Below, piece after piece: positions 16,940 through 26,630 of a DNA stretch of 64,000 nucleotides. Each line of letters starts with the position of its first letter. Within the stretch, counting starts at the first letter, position 1. The stretch covers positions 2,232,001 to 2,296,000 of the forward strand of contig NZ_CP023396.1 in assembly GCF_008808095.1 (NCBI RefSeq). The letters run 5' to 3'. This DNA is from Pseudoalteromonas ruthenica. GTDB taxonomy: Bacteria; Pseudomonadota; Gammaproteobacteria; Enterobacterales; Alteromonadaceae. A program made the position numbers and the translations under genes. The notes below the pieces were generated by a model. That model was not told the origin of the DNA and did no database searches. It worked only from the letters and a program-made list of their open reading frames with translations.

Positions 16940-19000
16940 TTAGCGATATACCATAATGTCAATTTGCGGGTCTTTATAGGCACTGTACAGCAGCCAGTTC
17001 TTGTGCGGCACAAAGCTCATTCCCAAATTACGAGAGAAGCCGCGCTCTTGCACCCTGATCACATCGGTCACCTTATTCGTGGCCATATCATAGCGACTAA
17101 TACGATAATCGGCGCGATTAACTTTAAAGAAGTACACCTTTTCATTGTGATAATGCCATCCGTAGGCGCCCGACAAGAGCACCTCCTCGGTCAGCGGTGC
17201 CGAAGTGCCATCGCTTAAGTTAAGTAAGTACAATCGCTTACCTTGAGGTTTGGCGTATATCAAGGTCTGCTCATCCATCGCCATTGCATAAGCGCCGCCA
17301 TCTTGAGTCAGCGCCTGCACGCTCAGGGTGTTCAAATCAATACTATAAAGTTGCTTCTGGTCAGAAACATAAAGGTGATGGTTGTCTAGAGACCACGTAG
17401 GACGCCCAAAATAATTAAGCGACACCTCTAGCTGCTGAGCGCGGCCACTGTGCATATCATAGATATACAAATGATTACTGTGTTCACTGAAGGCATTAAA
17501 AGCAATATAGCGGCCATCATGAGACCAGCTCGGGTCCTCTGCGGTCATCTGCAAATGCGTCAGTTGGCGGCGATTGCTGCCGTCGACATCGGCACTCCAT
17601 AGCTCATCAAAGCCTGACTCATTGGAGACAAACACTATTTTTTTGGCTTGTTCGCTGTATGCGGGGTAGCGCACACTGTGCTCACCTAGCAGCAAGGGGA
17701 AAGGAGTTGAGGCCACATCGGCGTTTAGACTTAATCTCACTATCGATTTAGGAATGCGCCAACGGTGGTAATACAAGGCACCATCTGGCCCATAATGCGG
17801 ATAGCTAAAGCCAGGCAAATCGAGGGCTTGTAACTGTCCACTGGGCAAATGCAAGTGATAACCTTGACGACGCCCTTGTTCAATAACAGAAAATGTAAGC
17901 CGAGATAATAAAGGATGCCATGCCACACCACGCACATCGAGAAAGCCTGATGTAAGTTGCTGTTGCTCGCCGCTGGTGGCATTGATCAAGACTAACTCTT
18001 CATGGCCTGAGTCATAGTTGCGGCTAACCACCACCTGCGAGGCATCCGGCGATAAAGCTAATGCTTCATCACGAAACTGGCAAGGCTCATGGATGCAGCT
18101 CAAAGGCCGTTTGCTACCGGTGCGCAAATCACGCAAATAAGCAATGTTAGTAGTACCATCGGCACTCAAGCCGATATACGCTAATGTGTGACCATCTTTC
18201 GAGATAGCAACATCAGCACTGCCTTTACTTAAACACTGATCCAGTATTTGCACCTTATTATTAAGCAAAGAATGTTGCACCACTTGGCAGCCGATATCCT
18301 TACCCTTACGGTAGTAAAATAATGAATGCATATCAGCGCTAAATACCCCACGACTTTCACGATACGGGCTTTGCGTAATTGCCTGCGCACTTTGCTCCGG
18401 TGCTAATAAGCTTTGTTTGTAAAGGTTGGTGGGTTGGCCAAGGCGGCGCCACGAGTACAACAACCATTGACCATCGGGTGATACACTGGGGAAGAGTTCA
18501 CGCCCTAACTCATCGGTGATTTTAGTGCTACTCGCCTGCGCTATTTTAGCTGCCGGTTGCGGCCACCAGAAAAAAATGATCGCAGACAGAGCCATAATCC
18601 CCAAGAAAATCAAAGCGAACGAGCGTTTAAGCGGTTTTGTCTGTGCTTGCTTAGGCTCTTGTGCCTGCGGCGAAATACATAAGCGATAACCCGTTTTGCG
18701 CAATGTTTCAATGTATTCATGCTGCGCATCGCATTGTTTAAAGGCACTACGCAGATGCCAGATAGCATTAGTGAGTGCTTTTTTGCCTACATAGGCGTTG
18801 CCCTGCCAAATATGCGCAATTAACTCGTCGCGACTGACAGGCTCAGGATAGCGCTCGGCTAGATAGCATAATAATTCCATGAATTTGGGCTGCAATGCAT
18901 GACTATTCTGCCCACATGTAATAATGCAACGGCTTACATCTATATGACACGCACCTATTAAAAATTCCTTGCCAAACTGCACTAATTCTATACAACCCAA
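16940..19000 (-). CDS. CadC-type transmembrane regulator with TolB/PD40 beta-propeller
   Basis: A 686-residue membrane-bound transcription factor. Order: N-terminal OmpR-like winged helix (about 5-110; LQPKFMELLCYLAERYP and KALTNAIWHLRSAF are the usual CadC/ToxR patterns), a single membrane segment (about 128-146, FALIFLGIMALSAIIFFWW), then a periplasmic WD40-like/TolB-type propeller with repeats such as LFPSVSPDGQWLLYSW, DPSWSHDGRYIAF and GRPTWSLDNHHLYV. It is transcribed away from the TonB receptor gene and probably regulates it (inference from position). The start is a TTG at 19000, with no better in-frame ATG. Confidence 0.9.
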   Translation of the reverse strand: MGCIELVQFGKEFLIGACHIDVSRCIITCGQNSHALQPKFMELLCYLAERYPEPVSRDELIAHIWQGNAYVGKKALTNAIWHLRSAFKQCDAQHEYIETLRKTGYRLCISPQAQEPKQAQTKPLKRSFALIFLGIMALSAIIFFWWPQPAAKIAQASSTKITDELGRELFPSVSPDGQWLLYSWRRLGQPTNLYKQSLLAPEQSAQAITQSPYRESRGVFSADMHSLFYYRKGKDIGCQVVQHSLLNNKVQILDQCLSKGSADVAISKDGHTLAYIGLSADGTTNIAYLRDLRTGSKRPLSCIHEPCQFRDEALALSPDASQVVVSRNYDSGHEELVLINATSGEQQQLTSGFLDVRGVAWHPLLSRLTFSVIEQGRRQGYHLHLPSGQLQALDLPGFSYPHYGPDGALYYHRWRIPKSIVRLSLNADVASTPFPLLLGEHSVRYPAYSEQAKKIVFVSNESGFDELWSADVDGSNRRQLTHLQMTAEDPSWSHDGRYIAFNAFSEHSNHLYIYDMHSGRAQQLEVSLNYFGRPTWSLDNHHLYVSDQKQLYSIDLNTLSVQALTQDGGAYAMAMDEQTLIYAKPQGKRLYLLNLSDGTSAPLTEEVLLSGAYGWHYHNEKVYFFKVNRADYRISRYDMATNKVTDVIRVQERGFSRNLGMSFVPHKNWLLYSAYKDPQIDIMVYR

Positions 19001-19186
19001 AAAGCCAACATATCCACTTTTGCAGTCTACAGTGATTCACTTTAGTTAACCAAGCCGTTTGCGATAAAGGGTCGAGGAATAAAATTAAACATATGATTTT
19101 TAAGGAATAGATATTTAATAGATATAAAAAAGGTTGATAAAAGAGGCTCCCTTGTTTGCTAGTTGTCAGCAATCAAATTACAACGG

Positions 19187-19215
19187 TTACATGTAATTAA
19201 CCACTGTAATATTAC
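19187..19215. promoter_or_regulatory. Paired palindromes in the regulator/TonB-receptor gap
   Basis: Two perfect 10-bp palindromes, TTACATGTAA (19187-19196) and GTAATATTAC (19206-19215), have centres 19 bp apart, close to two helical turns. They lie in the 322-bp AT-rich gap between the divergent CadC-type regulator and the TonB receptor, about 110 bp before the receptor start. They are candidate operator sites. The remainder of the gap shows no gene. Confidence 0.4.
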
Positions 19216-19322
19216 ACATAATTAAAGACCCATCGCTGCCGCGCAGGCAAACTGATTTCCCCCCAGTTATTGGTTTAAAACGCTGCGGCAGCACCTCGAA
19301 TATAATAATAAAGGGAACAATC

Positions 19323-22300
19323 GTGTCTTACTCCAAAACCCCACTCAAAAAGTGTCTAGTCGCGGCAGCAATTAGCGCCTGTTTTAGCAGCTATGCAGTG
19401 GCTAACGAGCAACAAGTAGCGCGACAAAATAACGCTGCGCCCGCCACCGTTGAACAGCCAGAAGAAGTTGAAAAAATCATCGTCACTGGGTCACGACTAC
19501 GTCGTACCAATTTTGACACGCCTTCACCCATTGTCAGCGTCGGTAAAGACGAACTAAACGACACTGGGCTTGGCTCATTATCTGAGATATTAGTCGATCA
19601 AATACCCGCGATCAGTGAATCATTCAGTAACACCAACAGCCAATCTAGTGTACAAAATACCGGGTTATCCACCATAAACCTACGAGACTTAGGCACTGAC
19701 CGCACCTTAACCCTGATCGATGGCCGTCGCGTTGTCTCCAACAGCTACAGCGGCAACTATATCAGCCTTGGCACCATCCCCTCCGGTATGGTGCAACGTG
19801 TTGAAGTCATTTCCGGTGGTGCTTCAGCCGTCTACGGCTCTGATGCCATAGCCGGGGTGGTTAACATCATCACCCAAACAGATAAAGTCGGCAGCGAAAT
19901 TAAAGTGCGCGGCGGCACCACGCCTGAAGGCGGTGGCGACGAATTTACTCTAGATGCCGAGCATGGCTTTACCTTTGCTGATGGCCAAGGCTACGGCTTT
20001 TTTAGCGCCACATGGGATCGTCAATTTGGCATTAATTGGGAGGACCGTGACCGAGCAGCTATAGAGGCCAGTTATGATTACCTCGCCAGTAAAATGTGTA
20101 ATGCCATGAACACCATCGATGGTGACCAATGTATGCGTGATATCACCCAAGCCGATTGGCGAGAGCGCAGCGATGGTACCTATGGCGGGGTATTCGAAGA
20201 AGGGTTAGATGCCGCTGACGGAGGCTACTATTACACCGCAGATGGCTTACAAAGTGGCTGGAATGAAGAGCGCGATGGTATCAACTTTGAGATGTTTGAT
20301 AAGATTAAAGTCCCCAATGATCGCTTCGCTGCCGCCTTTAAATTTGATTACGATTTGAATGACAGTGTTCGCGGCTATGCGCAAGTGCAATACAGCAAAA
20401 CTGGTTCCCGCAATGTGAAGTCGCCAGAGGACGAATACGAAGGCGCAGATGCACTCATTCTCGACCCATTAACGGGCGCTGCAGGTGAAATTAGCCCAGG
20501 GTATATTGAGCTTGATAACCCCTTCTTGCCCGATGAAATTCGCGATAATGCGAAAGGCCGTATCAACTGGGACCGCCGCTTTGCCGAAGTCGGCCCAGTG
20601 ACCACAGATAACAGCCGAGAAACGATTCGTAGCTGGGCAGGCTTAAAAGGCACGGCCTTTAATGATGAGTGGGACTGGGATGTTTCGGTAGGCTATGGCA
20701 CCTTTGAGCAAAAACAAAAGCGCCTTAATGAGCTAAATACCGTGCGTGTACGCCAAGCCCTCGCCTCTGAGCGTCTGGCTGATGGCACGGTGCAATGTAA
20801 AGATGCCGATGCACGAGCCGAGGGCTGTGTACCGCTGAATATTTTCGGTATTGGCTCGATTACACCAGAGATGGCAGATTGGATCCGGGCCACTCCCGTG
20901 ATCACCACAGATATTACTCAGCTTAACGTGCAAGGCTATATGACAGGCGATCTATTCGAGATGCCAGCTGGCCCAGTGGCGACTGCTTTTGGCTTTGAGT
21001 ACCGCCGCGATACCCAAGATGTGATCACCAATAAAGAGCAGCGATATGGCGGCGTAACCTTTAACGTAGTGCCGACCTTCTCAGGTGATATGGATATTTA
21101 TGAAGCCTTTGCCGAGGCCTCCATCCCCTTACTTAAAGACGCCACTTTAGCAAAATCTCTGGATTTAGAAACCTCGCTACGTATTGCCAACTATAGCCCA
21201 GAAGGCATAGATACCATGGCGAGTTACCGCGCAGGGTTTAGCTGGGTGCCAGCCTCAGGTTATATGGTTCGTGCCAACTACTCTCGAGCACAGCGAGCCC
21301 CGAACATTACTGAGCTAATGTCGCCACCACGCGGTGACTTTGATAGCTTCAGCGATATCTGTGATGGCGTAACAGCAACCTCCACAGAGCTTGGTCATGA
21401 TGCCTGTCGCCAAGAAGCGGGAATTGCCCAAGCGATTGCAAACGAAGGCGTGTTTGAAGATGAAAACAGCGGCTACTCACCTAACACCGGTAACGAACTG
21501 CTCAAAGAAGAAACCGCCGACACCTACACGTTAGGGTTAACCGTACAGCCGGATTTCGCTCCTAATTTAGGCATGTCGTTCGATTATTATGATATCCAAA
21601 TCAGTGACTCCATCGAACAAATTGGCAATGAGGATATTCTCCAAGAGTGTTATGCCTCAGCCTCGGTGCCCTTTGGTGAAAATAATAGTTTCTGTGGTGA
21701 CATTACCCGTGACAGTGATGGTCAAATCACACAAATTTTGCAGCGTGTATTTAACCTGAGCGAAACCCGTACTCGGGGCTATGATATTGCCATCAACTAC
21801 CGTTACGACTTGCCCGAGTACGGTAGTCTGCGCTTAAAGCTCGATTGGAACCACGTCACCGAGTACAGCATTACCTATGAAGGTAACGACGGCACAGTGG
21901 TCAATCGCTACGATGGTGAGCTAGATTCTGGCATTTTCACCGACAAAGCTCGCGCTTCACTCACTTGGTCATATGAAGACTTACGAGTACGTTGGACCAC
22001 CAAGTACAAAAGCGACATCGTTGATAGCCATGACCGCGTTGAAGACATGCGCGAACTCTTTGCCGAGAATGCCGCAAATTGTGCCACTGGCGATGATAGC
22101 TGTGTCGAAAATCCAGAGCAGCCAAAATATTTATATTACCCCTCTTATATCACCCATGATATTTCGCTTTCTTATAACCTCGCATTGCAAGGGGATCAGA
22201 ACGTGCGCCTATTTGCTGGGGTAAATAATATTTTTGACGACCAAGGCCCGTTTATTCCTTACACAGGCGATAATGTCGAGCATGGCGTCGGCAACTTTGA

Positions 22301-22361
22301 TAGTGAATATGGCGGTGGTGTCGGCCGGTTTGTCTATCTTGGAGCCCAATACAGCTTCTAA
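19323..22361 (+). CDS. TonB-dependent outer-membrane receptor
   Basis: A large ligand-gated importer of 1012 residues. Signal peptide (cleavage near AVA, residue 27), then a TonB-box-like segment EKIIVTGSRLRR (about 50-61), plug domain with GVVNIITQTD and the RVEVISGGASAVYGSDAIAG signature around 155-175, and a long 22-strand barrel ending YLGAQYSF. The start is GTG, supported by AAGGGA seven bases upstream. It belongs to the marine-type receptors for oligosaccharides or peptides rather than obvious siderophore receptors, but the substrate cannot be assigned. The divergent CadC-type regulator and nearby sugar-acid enzymes suggest a carbohydrate ligand (inference). Confidence 0.93.
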   Translation: MSYSKTPLKKCLVAAAISACFSSYAVANEQQVARQNNAAPATVEQPEEVEKIIVTGSRLRRTNFDTPSPIVSVGKDELNDTGLGSLSEILVDQIPAISESFSNTNSQSSVQNTGLSTINLRDLGTDRTLTLIDGRRVVSNSYSGNYISLGTIPSGMVQRVEVISGGASAVYGSDAIAGVVNIITQTDKVGSEIKVRGGTTPEGGGDEFTLDAEHGFTFADGQGYGFFSATWDRQFGINWEDRDRAAIEASYDYLASKMCNAMNTIDGDQCMRDITQADWRERSDGTYGGVFEEGLDAADGGYYYTADGLQSGWNEERDGINFEMFDKIKVPNDRFAAAFKFDYDLNDSVRGYAQVQYSKTGSRNVKSPEDEYEGADALILDPLTGAAGEISPGYIELDNPFLPDEIRDNAKGRINWDRRFAEVGPVTTDNSRETIRSWAGLKGTAFNDEWDWDVSVGYGTFEQKQKRLNELNTVRVRQALASERLADGTVQCKDADARAEGCVPLNIFGIGSITPEMADWIRATPVITTDITQLNVQGYMTGDLFEMPAGPVATAFGFEYRRDTQDVITNKEQRYGGVTFNVVPTFSGDMDIYEAFAEASIPLLKDATLAKSLDLETSLRIANYSPEGIDTMASYRAGFSWVPASGYMVRANYSRAQRAPNITELMSPPRGDFDSFSDICDGVTATSTELGHDACRQEAGIAQAIANEGVFEDENSGYSPNTGNELLKEETADTYTLGLTVQPDFAPNLGMSFDYYDIQISDSIEQIGNEDILQECYASASVPFGENNSFCGDITRDSDGQITQILQRVFNLSETRTRGYDIAINYRYDLPEYGSLRLKLDWNHVTEYSITYEGNDGTVVNRYDGELDSGIFTDKARASLTWSYEDLRVRWTTKYKSDIVDSHDRVEDMRELFAENAANCATGDDSCVENPEQPKYLYYPSYITHDISLSYNLALQGDQNVRLFAGVNNIFDDQGPFIPYTGDNVEHGVGNFDSEYGGGVGRFVYLGAQYSF

Positions 22362-22392
22362 ACCAGTAGGCTCATCCCCTACCTTGTTGACT

Positions 22393-22418
22393 AAAGCCTC
22401 TCAATGAGAGGCTTTTTT
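22393..22418. terminator. Bidirectional terminator, TonB receptor / amidohydrolase
   Basis: AAGCCTCTCA pairs with TGAGAGGCTT and is followed by a T run on the plus strand; the minus strand also ends in T residues. The stop codon of the minus-strand amidohydrolase (22417-22419) touches its end. Confidence 0.85.
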
Positions 22419-23259
22419 ATAGCTGGCGATAAAGCTGCCAAGCATTATCGTGCATAAGTTTGTGCTTTTGCGGCAACACCATATCGGCGTACCCCTGCCA
22501 CACCTGATGATAACTTTGCTGCATTAAACACAGGGGAAAGTTACTGGCGAGCATCACCCGCTCAGCGCCCAGCGCGTTAATACAACACCTAATAACCTGC
22601 TGCTGCCACTGCACTGACTTATGCGGATACAACATTTCCCAGCCGCTGCATTTGATCAAGATGTTGTCACAGCTGCGCAATAGCGCTAGGTTGTCTTGCC
22701 ATAATGACCATCCATCCACACTCACCAAGCCACAATGATTAATGACTATGTTGATAGTCGGCACAGCAATGGCCAAATCAATAAGACGTTTACACAATTG
22801 GCTATCAGCAAGTGTAAATTGCGCCTCAAAAATAAGCCCTTGCTCAGCTAACAGCGCGGCGTTGTCGATGCAATGGGGGTTAAGTAATCGCGCTCCATCT
22901 GCGCCTTCGGTGATATCACGAATACCACGCAATAGGGGATGTTGTAACTTGACTAATGCCTCAGAAAAATCAGCAGGGGCCAGGTCAATCGCGGCATGAC
23001 TAATGGCGGCCCCAGTAAATCCCGAGGCAGCCAACCACTGTAGCTCTCGAGCGGGTTCAGCATTGTCAAAACCGGCTTCAATATGCACCGCGCCGCAGTG
23101 TTGCAACGGCTCCTTAAGGTGCAAATCCTGTTGCTTAAAATTGCGCGTAATAGCCTGTTTTTGCGGCCAAAATGGCGGTCCTTTGCGCCTTAACCAGTGA
23201 TAATCACCCCGGCTAAGGTCAAACAAGTGCACATGAGGGTCAAACAGGCGTTGCGACAT
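22417..23259 (-). CDS. Amidohydrolase-2 family (COG3618-like lactonase)
   Basis: A 280-residue TIM-barrel metal hydrolase. The N-terminal FDPHVHLFDL gives the HxH motif, NHCG near residue 175 the third His, and SNFPLC near the C-terminus the terminal Asp-like position (Asn in place of the usual Asp of SDWP). Relatives include L-fuconolactonase, L-rhamnonolactonase and 2-pyrone-4,6-dicarboxylate lactonase. The position directly after an SDR dehydrogenase (stop TAA abuts the ATG) suggests that the pair oxidises a sugar and opens the lactone. Substitution of the final Asp could weaken activity. Confidence 0.85.
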   Translation of the reverse strand: MSQRLFDPHVHLFDLSRGDYHWLRRKGPPFWPQKQAITRNFKQQDLHLKEPLQHCGAVHIEAGFDNAEPARELQWLAASGFTGAAISHAAIDLAPADFSEALVKLQHPLLRGIRDITEGADGARLLNPHCIDNAALLAEQGLIFEAQFTLADSQLCKRLIDLAIAVPTINIVINHCGLVSVDGWSLWQDNLALLRSCDNILIKCSGWEMLYPHKSVQWQQQVIRCCINALGAERVMLASNFPLCLMQQSYHQVWQGYADMVLPQKHKLMHDNAWQLYRQL

Positions 23260-23994
23260 TTACTGGGCCGTGTAACCACCGTCGATCACCTGCAGTGATC
23301 CGGTGATAAACCCAGCTTCATCGCTGGCTAAAAATGCCACTAGGCTCGCCACTTCATGGGCTTGCCCGAGTCGCCCCAACGGCTGCATGGCTGACTCCTG
23401 CGCCACCACTTCTTCTTTGTTAGCGCCACTGCGCTGGCAGTAGTTGTCGATGGCATTGTGGAACAATGGCGTTTCTATGGTACCTGGACACACCGCATTG
23501 GCCCGAATGCCAAACTCGGCGTAATCCAGTGCTGTGGTTTTCGCCATCGAAGCCAATGCAGATTTCGATAGGCTGTAGGCGAAGGAGTTGCGCTTACCCA
23601 CCAGTGCTTGGTCAGAAGAAATATAAACAATCGCCCCTTTATTAGCGCTGCGCATACTGGGCAGCACGGCTTGGGTCGCCGCATAAGCACCTTTTATGTT
23701 GAGCGCGATAACTTCATCCAGCAGCGCTTCATCGGTCTGCTCTATGGTGGCGCTGCGATGAATTCCCGCATTGCATACCAACACATCAACCCCTTGCTCA
23801 CGCTCGCATATCTCTGCAATGATCGCTTTTACGCTAGGCACATCGCGCATATCACAATGGCGATACTCGCCTTGCTCCGACGTGACAATATCCAAGTTAT
23901 AGACGCGATACCCTTGCGCTAATAACTTTTCGACAATGGCCAGACCAATTCCTTTACTACCACCGGTTACAATAGCGATTTCACTCATATTCAT
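23260..23994 (-). CDS. SDR-family dehydrogenase (sugar dehydrogenase-like)
   Basis: A 244-residue short-chain dehydrogenase with the cofactor loop TGGSKGIG at about 10-17, NAG near 89-91, catalytic Ser (YISSD), and YSLSK (Tyr-x3-Lys). The final VIDGGYTAQ segment is the usual SDR end. An Asp after beta-2 (NLDIV) suggests preference for NAD. Partner genes (lactonase, aldonate dehydratase, aldolase) suggest a sugar substrate such as L-fucose or similar; the assignment is by context only. It is translated first in a two-gene operon with the amidohydrolase, with zero spacing. Confidence 0.9.
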   Translation of the reverse strand: MNMSEIAIVTGGSKGIGLAIVEKLLAQGYRVYNLDIVTSEQGEYRHCDMRDVPSVKAIIAEICEREQGVDVLVCNAGIHRSATIEQTDEALLDEVIALNIKGAYAATQAVLPSMRSANKGAIVYISSDQALVGKRNSFAYSLSKSALASMAKTTALDYAEFGIRANAVCPGTIETPLFHNAIDNYCQRSGANKEEVVAQESAMQPLGRLGQAHEVASLVAFLASDEAGFITGSLQVIDGGYTAQ

Positions 23995-24062
23995 TTACGC
24001 CTTGATGTACTGTAATCCCCATACTAGCATCAGCGCCAAATAAAAATATAGGAATTGAGATT

Positions 24063-24452
24063 ATGACCTTTCGTATTGATATGAAAGTACGCGATTACGA
24101 ATGTGATATTCAAGGAATTGTTAACAACAGTGTTTATTTCAACTACTTAGAGCATGCTCGTCACGAGTTTTTACTCGCTCAAGGGGTTGATTTTGCTGCG
24201 CTTGCGAGAGATAAAATCAACTTGGTGGTGCTGCGTAGCGAGCTGGATTACAAGGCATCGCTTATGCCGGGGGATCATTTCTACGTTACCGTAGAGGTTG
24301 TGCGCGAAAGCCGCTTAAAATTTGCTTTTGTGCAAAATGTTTATCGCAGTGCTGATGACAAAGTGGCCCTACAGGCCAAAGTAATAGGGACGGCGGTGAA
24401 TGCCAAAGGTCGCCCTTTTGTTGCCAAAGAACTGGAAACGCTAATCACTTAA
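24063..24452 (+). CDS. Acyl-CoA thioesterase, 4HBT/YbgC-type hotdog
   Basis: A 129-residue hotdog-fold thioesterase. The motif CDIQGIVNNSVYFNYLEHAR near residues 17-36 matches the D-x2-G-x-V-x-N family signature with the catalytic Asp. It likely hydrolyses acyl-CoA in the cytoplasm; chain length is unknown. AGGAATTGAG precedes the ATG. Its last four bases overlap the convergent META-domain gene. Confidence 0.9.
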   Translation: MTFRIDMKVRDYECDIQGIVNNSVYFNYLEHARHEFLLAQGVDFAALARDKINLVVLRSELDYKASLMPGDHFYVTVEVVRESRLKFAFVQNVYRSADDKVALQAKVIGTAVNAKGRPFVAKELETLIT

Positions 24453-24853
24453 GGTGTGGTGCGCTTGAAGGTGAGCACATGCTCGCCGCTCAGCGTCATT
24501 TGACGCTCGCCAAGGCGCACAATCGGCGCTGACTTCAACGTCACCAATAGTGCTTGCTCTGTGCCTGTCAGTGCGGCGTTACATTGTTTATAGGTCATTC
24601 CCAGATTAGTGACTTCTAAGCGTTGCTCGCGAATATTGCTGGCGGCAAAGAAGTCATTGCAACCGGAAAAGCCATTTAGCTGCAAAGCATCAATAAAGCT
24701 GAGTGAGGCTTGATGATGGCGCACATCTTGACCGTCAACCGACATAAGCTGCCAGTCATGGTACTTCGCTGCATCCGCTAGCTGCTCGTCAGTTGATGCA
24801 CAACCGCTCAACGCTAAAACCATAGCCATCGCAAAGACTTGTTTTGCTCTCAC
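24449..24853 (-). CDS. META-domain lipoprotein (HslJ-like)
   Basis: A 134-residue lipoprotein. The signal peptide ends in LSGC with lipid-modified Cys18. The mature part carries a META domain: WQLMSVDGQDV, FSGCNDFFA (the conserved NxFxG-type core with Cys) and a Cys in the MTYKQCNA segment. E. coli HslJ, a relative, is heat-induced and linked to novobiocin resistance. The role here is unknown. Confidence 0.82.
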   Translation of the reverse strand: MRAKQVFAMAMVLALSGCASTDEQLADAAKYHDWQLMSVDGQDVRHHQASLSFIDALQLNGFSGCNDFFAASNIREQRLEVTNLGMTYKQCNAALTGTEQALLVTLKSAPIVRLGERQMTLSGEHVLTFKRTTP

Positions 24854-24989
24854 CTATTACACCTTACGCTTATTCTTAGCCACGTCCGTAGTGGGTATTA
24901 ACTATCGCGCTAATGCTAATGCAAAGCAACGTATAATGCACTGCTTTAACTAAAAGAAAGCGATATAAATCATAAGAGTTAACTTTCTT

Positions 24990-25017
24990 TTTACAGTCTT
25001 ACACGCTTTGATATAAA
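24990..25017 (+). promoter_or_regulatory. Possible sigma-70 promoter for the S41 protease gene
   Basis: TTTACA and TATAAA are separated by 16 bp, ending 33 bases before the ATG at 25051. It is the best match in the 197-bp gap, but AT-rich gaps give such matches by chance. Confidence 0.35.
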
Positions 25018-25050
25018 GTTACTTACAGGCTAACACTAAGGCGAAACTCC

Positions 25051-26625
25051 ATGATCATTAAACATTCTTTTCGAACGGCTTTATGTGCCGCTATCATAGC
25101 CACCTTAAATGGCTGTGGGGGTGGCAGTGACGATACTACATCCCCAGGCCCTAGCCCCGATACAGGTTGGGTAGCCGGTGTTTTTGCTGACTCCGAACAA
25201 TTTAAAGGCCAATGCGCTGCGCTAGACCAAAAGTACTGGCTGCGCTCATGGAGTAATGAAACTTACCTTTGGTACGATGAAATTGAAGACCGCGATCCCG
25301 CGTCCATCACCGATGTCATTGACTACTTCAATGTACTGAAAACGAATGACGTCACCGCGTCCGGTGCGCCCAAAGATAACTTTCACTTTAGCCTGCCCAC
25401 CGATGAATGGGAGCAACAACAGCAAAGTGGCAGTGTGTTAGGCTATGGTTTTAACTTTCGCGTTGTCAAGGCGACTCCTCCGCGCGAGGTCGTGGTGACC
25501 TACAGCGAGCCGAATACTGATGCGAGCACCCAAGGCATTGAGCGAGGTTGGCAAATCGCCGCTGTAAATGGCGTGGATGTTGTCAATAGCGACAATGTCG
25601 ACGCCATTAACGCCGCCTTATTCCCCACGCAAACAGGAGTTGAAACACAGTTTACCTTCACCCTGCGCGGCTCCAACCAGCAACAGCGTATTACCTTAGA
25701 TTCGGCGCAATTCATCCAAGACCCAGTAATGAAGGTGGGCACACTCAGTACCGGCACTGGCAATGTTGGTTATATGCAGTTTAATGATCACAATGCACCT
25801 GCCGAGCGTCAGCTGGTTGATGCTGTTAATCAACTCGCCAGCGCCAATATTTCTGACTTGGTGGTTGATATGCGCTACAACGGTGGTGGCTTTCTCGCCA
25901 TGGCGGCTCAGCTTGGGTATATGATTGCAGGTAGCAATAACACCAATGGGGTGATATTCGAGCAAACTATTTTTAATGATAAAAACCCAGACACAAACCC
26001 GGTAACTGGCGATCCCTTAACCCCCTTTCCTTTTATCGACGAATACATTGGCTTCGATCCCGACTCCGGGATCAGCGCGGGCACAGCCTTGCCAAGTCTT
26101 AATTTGAACCGTGTATTTGTGCTCACCACCGGCAATACGTGCTCCGCCAGCGAAGCGTTAATTAACGGCTTACGGGGTATCCCTGATAGCCGTAACTTTG
26201 AAGTGGTGCTCATTGGCGATGGCACCTGTGGCAAGCCTTATGGCTTTTACCCTACCGATAATTGCGATACCACCTTTTTCACCATTCAATTTACTGGCGT
26301 CAATGACAAAGGGTTTGGTGAATATGCCGATGGCTTTGCGCCGCAGAATATTACTAATACCGAGCGCGCGCCAGTGCTTGTGCAAGGCTGCGCTGTAGCC
26401 GATGACTTTAATCATTTACTCGGCGATCGTAATGAGGCCTTGCTCAGTGCAGCTCTTGGCTACCGCGCGACCGGTAACTGCCCTGCAGCAAGCACTTTAG
26501 CTGGCTTAAAAGGTTATGCTGTTAGCAATGCTGCGGCTAATTCAGGAGCAGCTGCCATCGGCGACAACCGCACGCACAGCAAGTTGCAAAACAACCGGAT
26601 AATGACGCCAGTGATAAAGGACTAA
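25051..26625 (+). CDS. S41-family serine peptidase lipoprotein
   Basis: A 524-residue surface or periplasmic protease. The lipobox is LNGC with Cys22, followed by a Gly/Ser/Pro linker typical of anchored proteins. The N-terminal helical part (WLRSWSNETYLWYDEI) and a PDZ-like domain (about 115-215) precede the tail-specific protease core. NTCSASEAL holds the nucleophile, probably Ser365, with the general base Lys395 in TCGKPYGF; GGF near residue 280 is the usual substrate-binding strand. Relatives are common in marine gammaproteobacteria, with substrates unknown. A small lipoprotein gene follows by five bases. Confidence 0.9.
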   Translation: MIIKHSFRTALCAAIIATLNGCGGGSDDTTSPGPSPDTGWVAGVFADSEQFKGQCAALDQKYWLRSWSNETYLWYDEIEDRDPASITDVIDYFNVLKTNDVTASGAPKDNFHFSLPTDEWEQQQQSGSVLGYGFNFRVVKATPPREVVVTYSEPNTDASTQGIERGWQIAAVNGVDVVNSDNVDAINAALFPTQTGVETQFTFTLRGSNQQQRITLDSAQFIQDPVMKVGTLSTGTGNVGYMQFNDHNAPAERQLVDAVNQLASANISDLVVDMRYNGGGFLAMAAQLGYMIAGSNNTNGVIFEQTIFNDKNPDTNPVTGDPLTPFPFIDEYIGFDPDSGISAGTALPSLNLNRVFVLTTGNTCSASEALINGLRGIPDSRNFEVVLIGDGTCGKPYGFYPTDNCDTTFFTIQFTGVNDKGFGEYADGFAPQNITNTERAPVLVQGCAVADDFNHLLGDRNEALLSAALGYRATGNCPAASTLAGLKGYAVSNAAANSGAAAIGDNRTHSKLQNNRIMTPVIKD

Positions 26626-26630
26626 CGGCT

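Noticed and set aside
18903..19172. A 89-codon minus-strand frame before the CadC-type regulator
   Set aside because: It overlaps the conserved winged-helix domain in a different frame and runs into the AT-rich promoter region.
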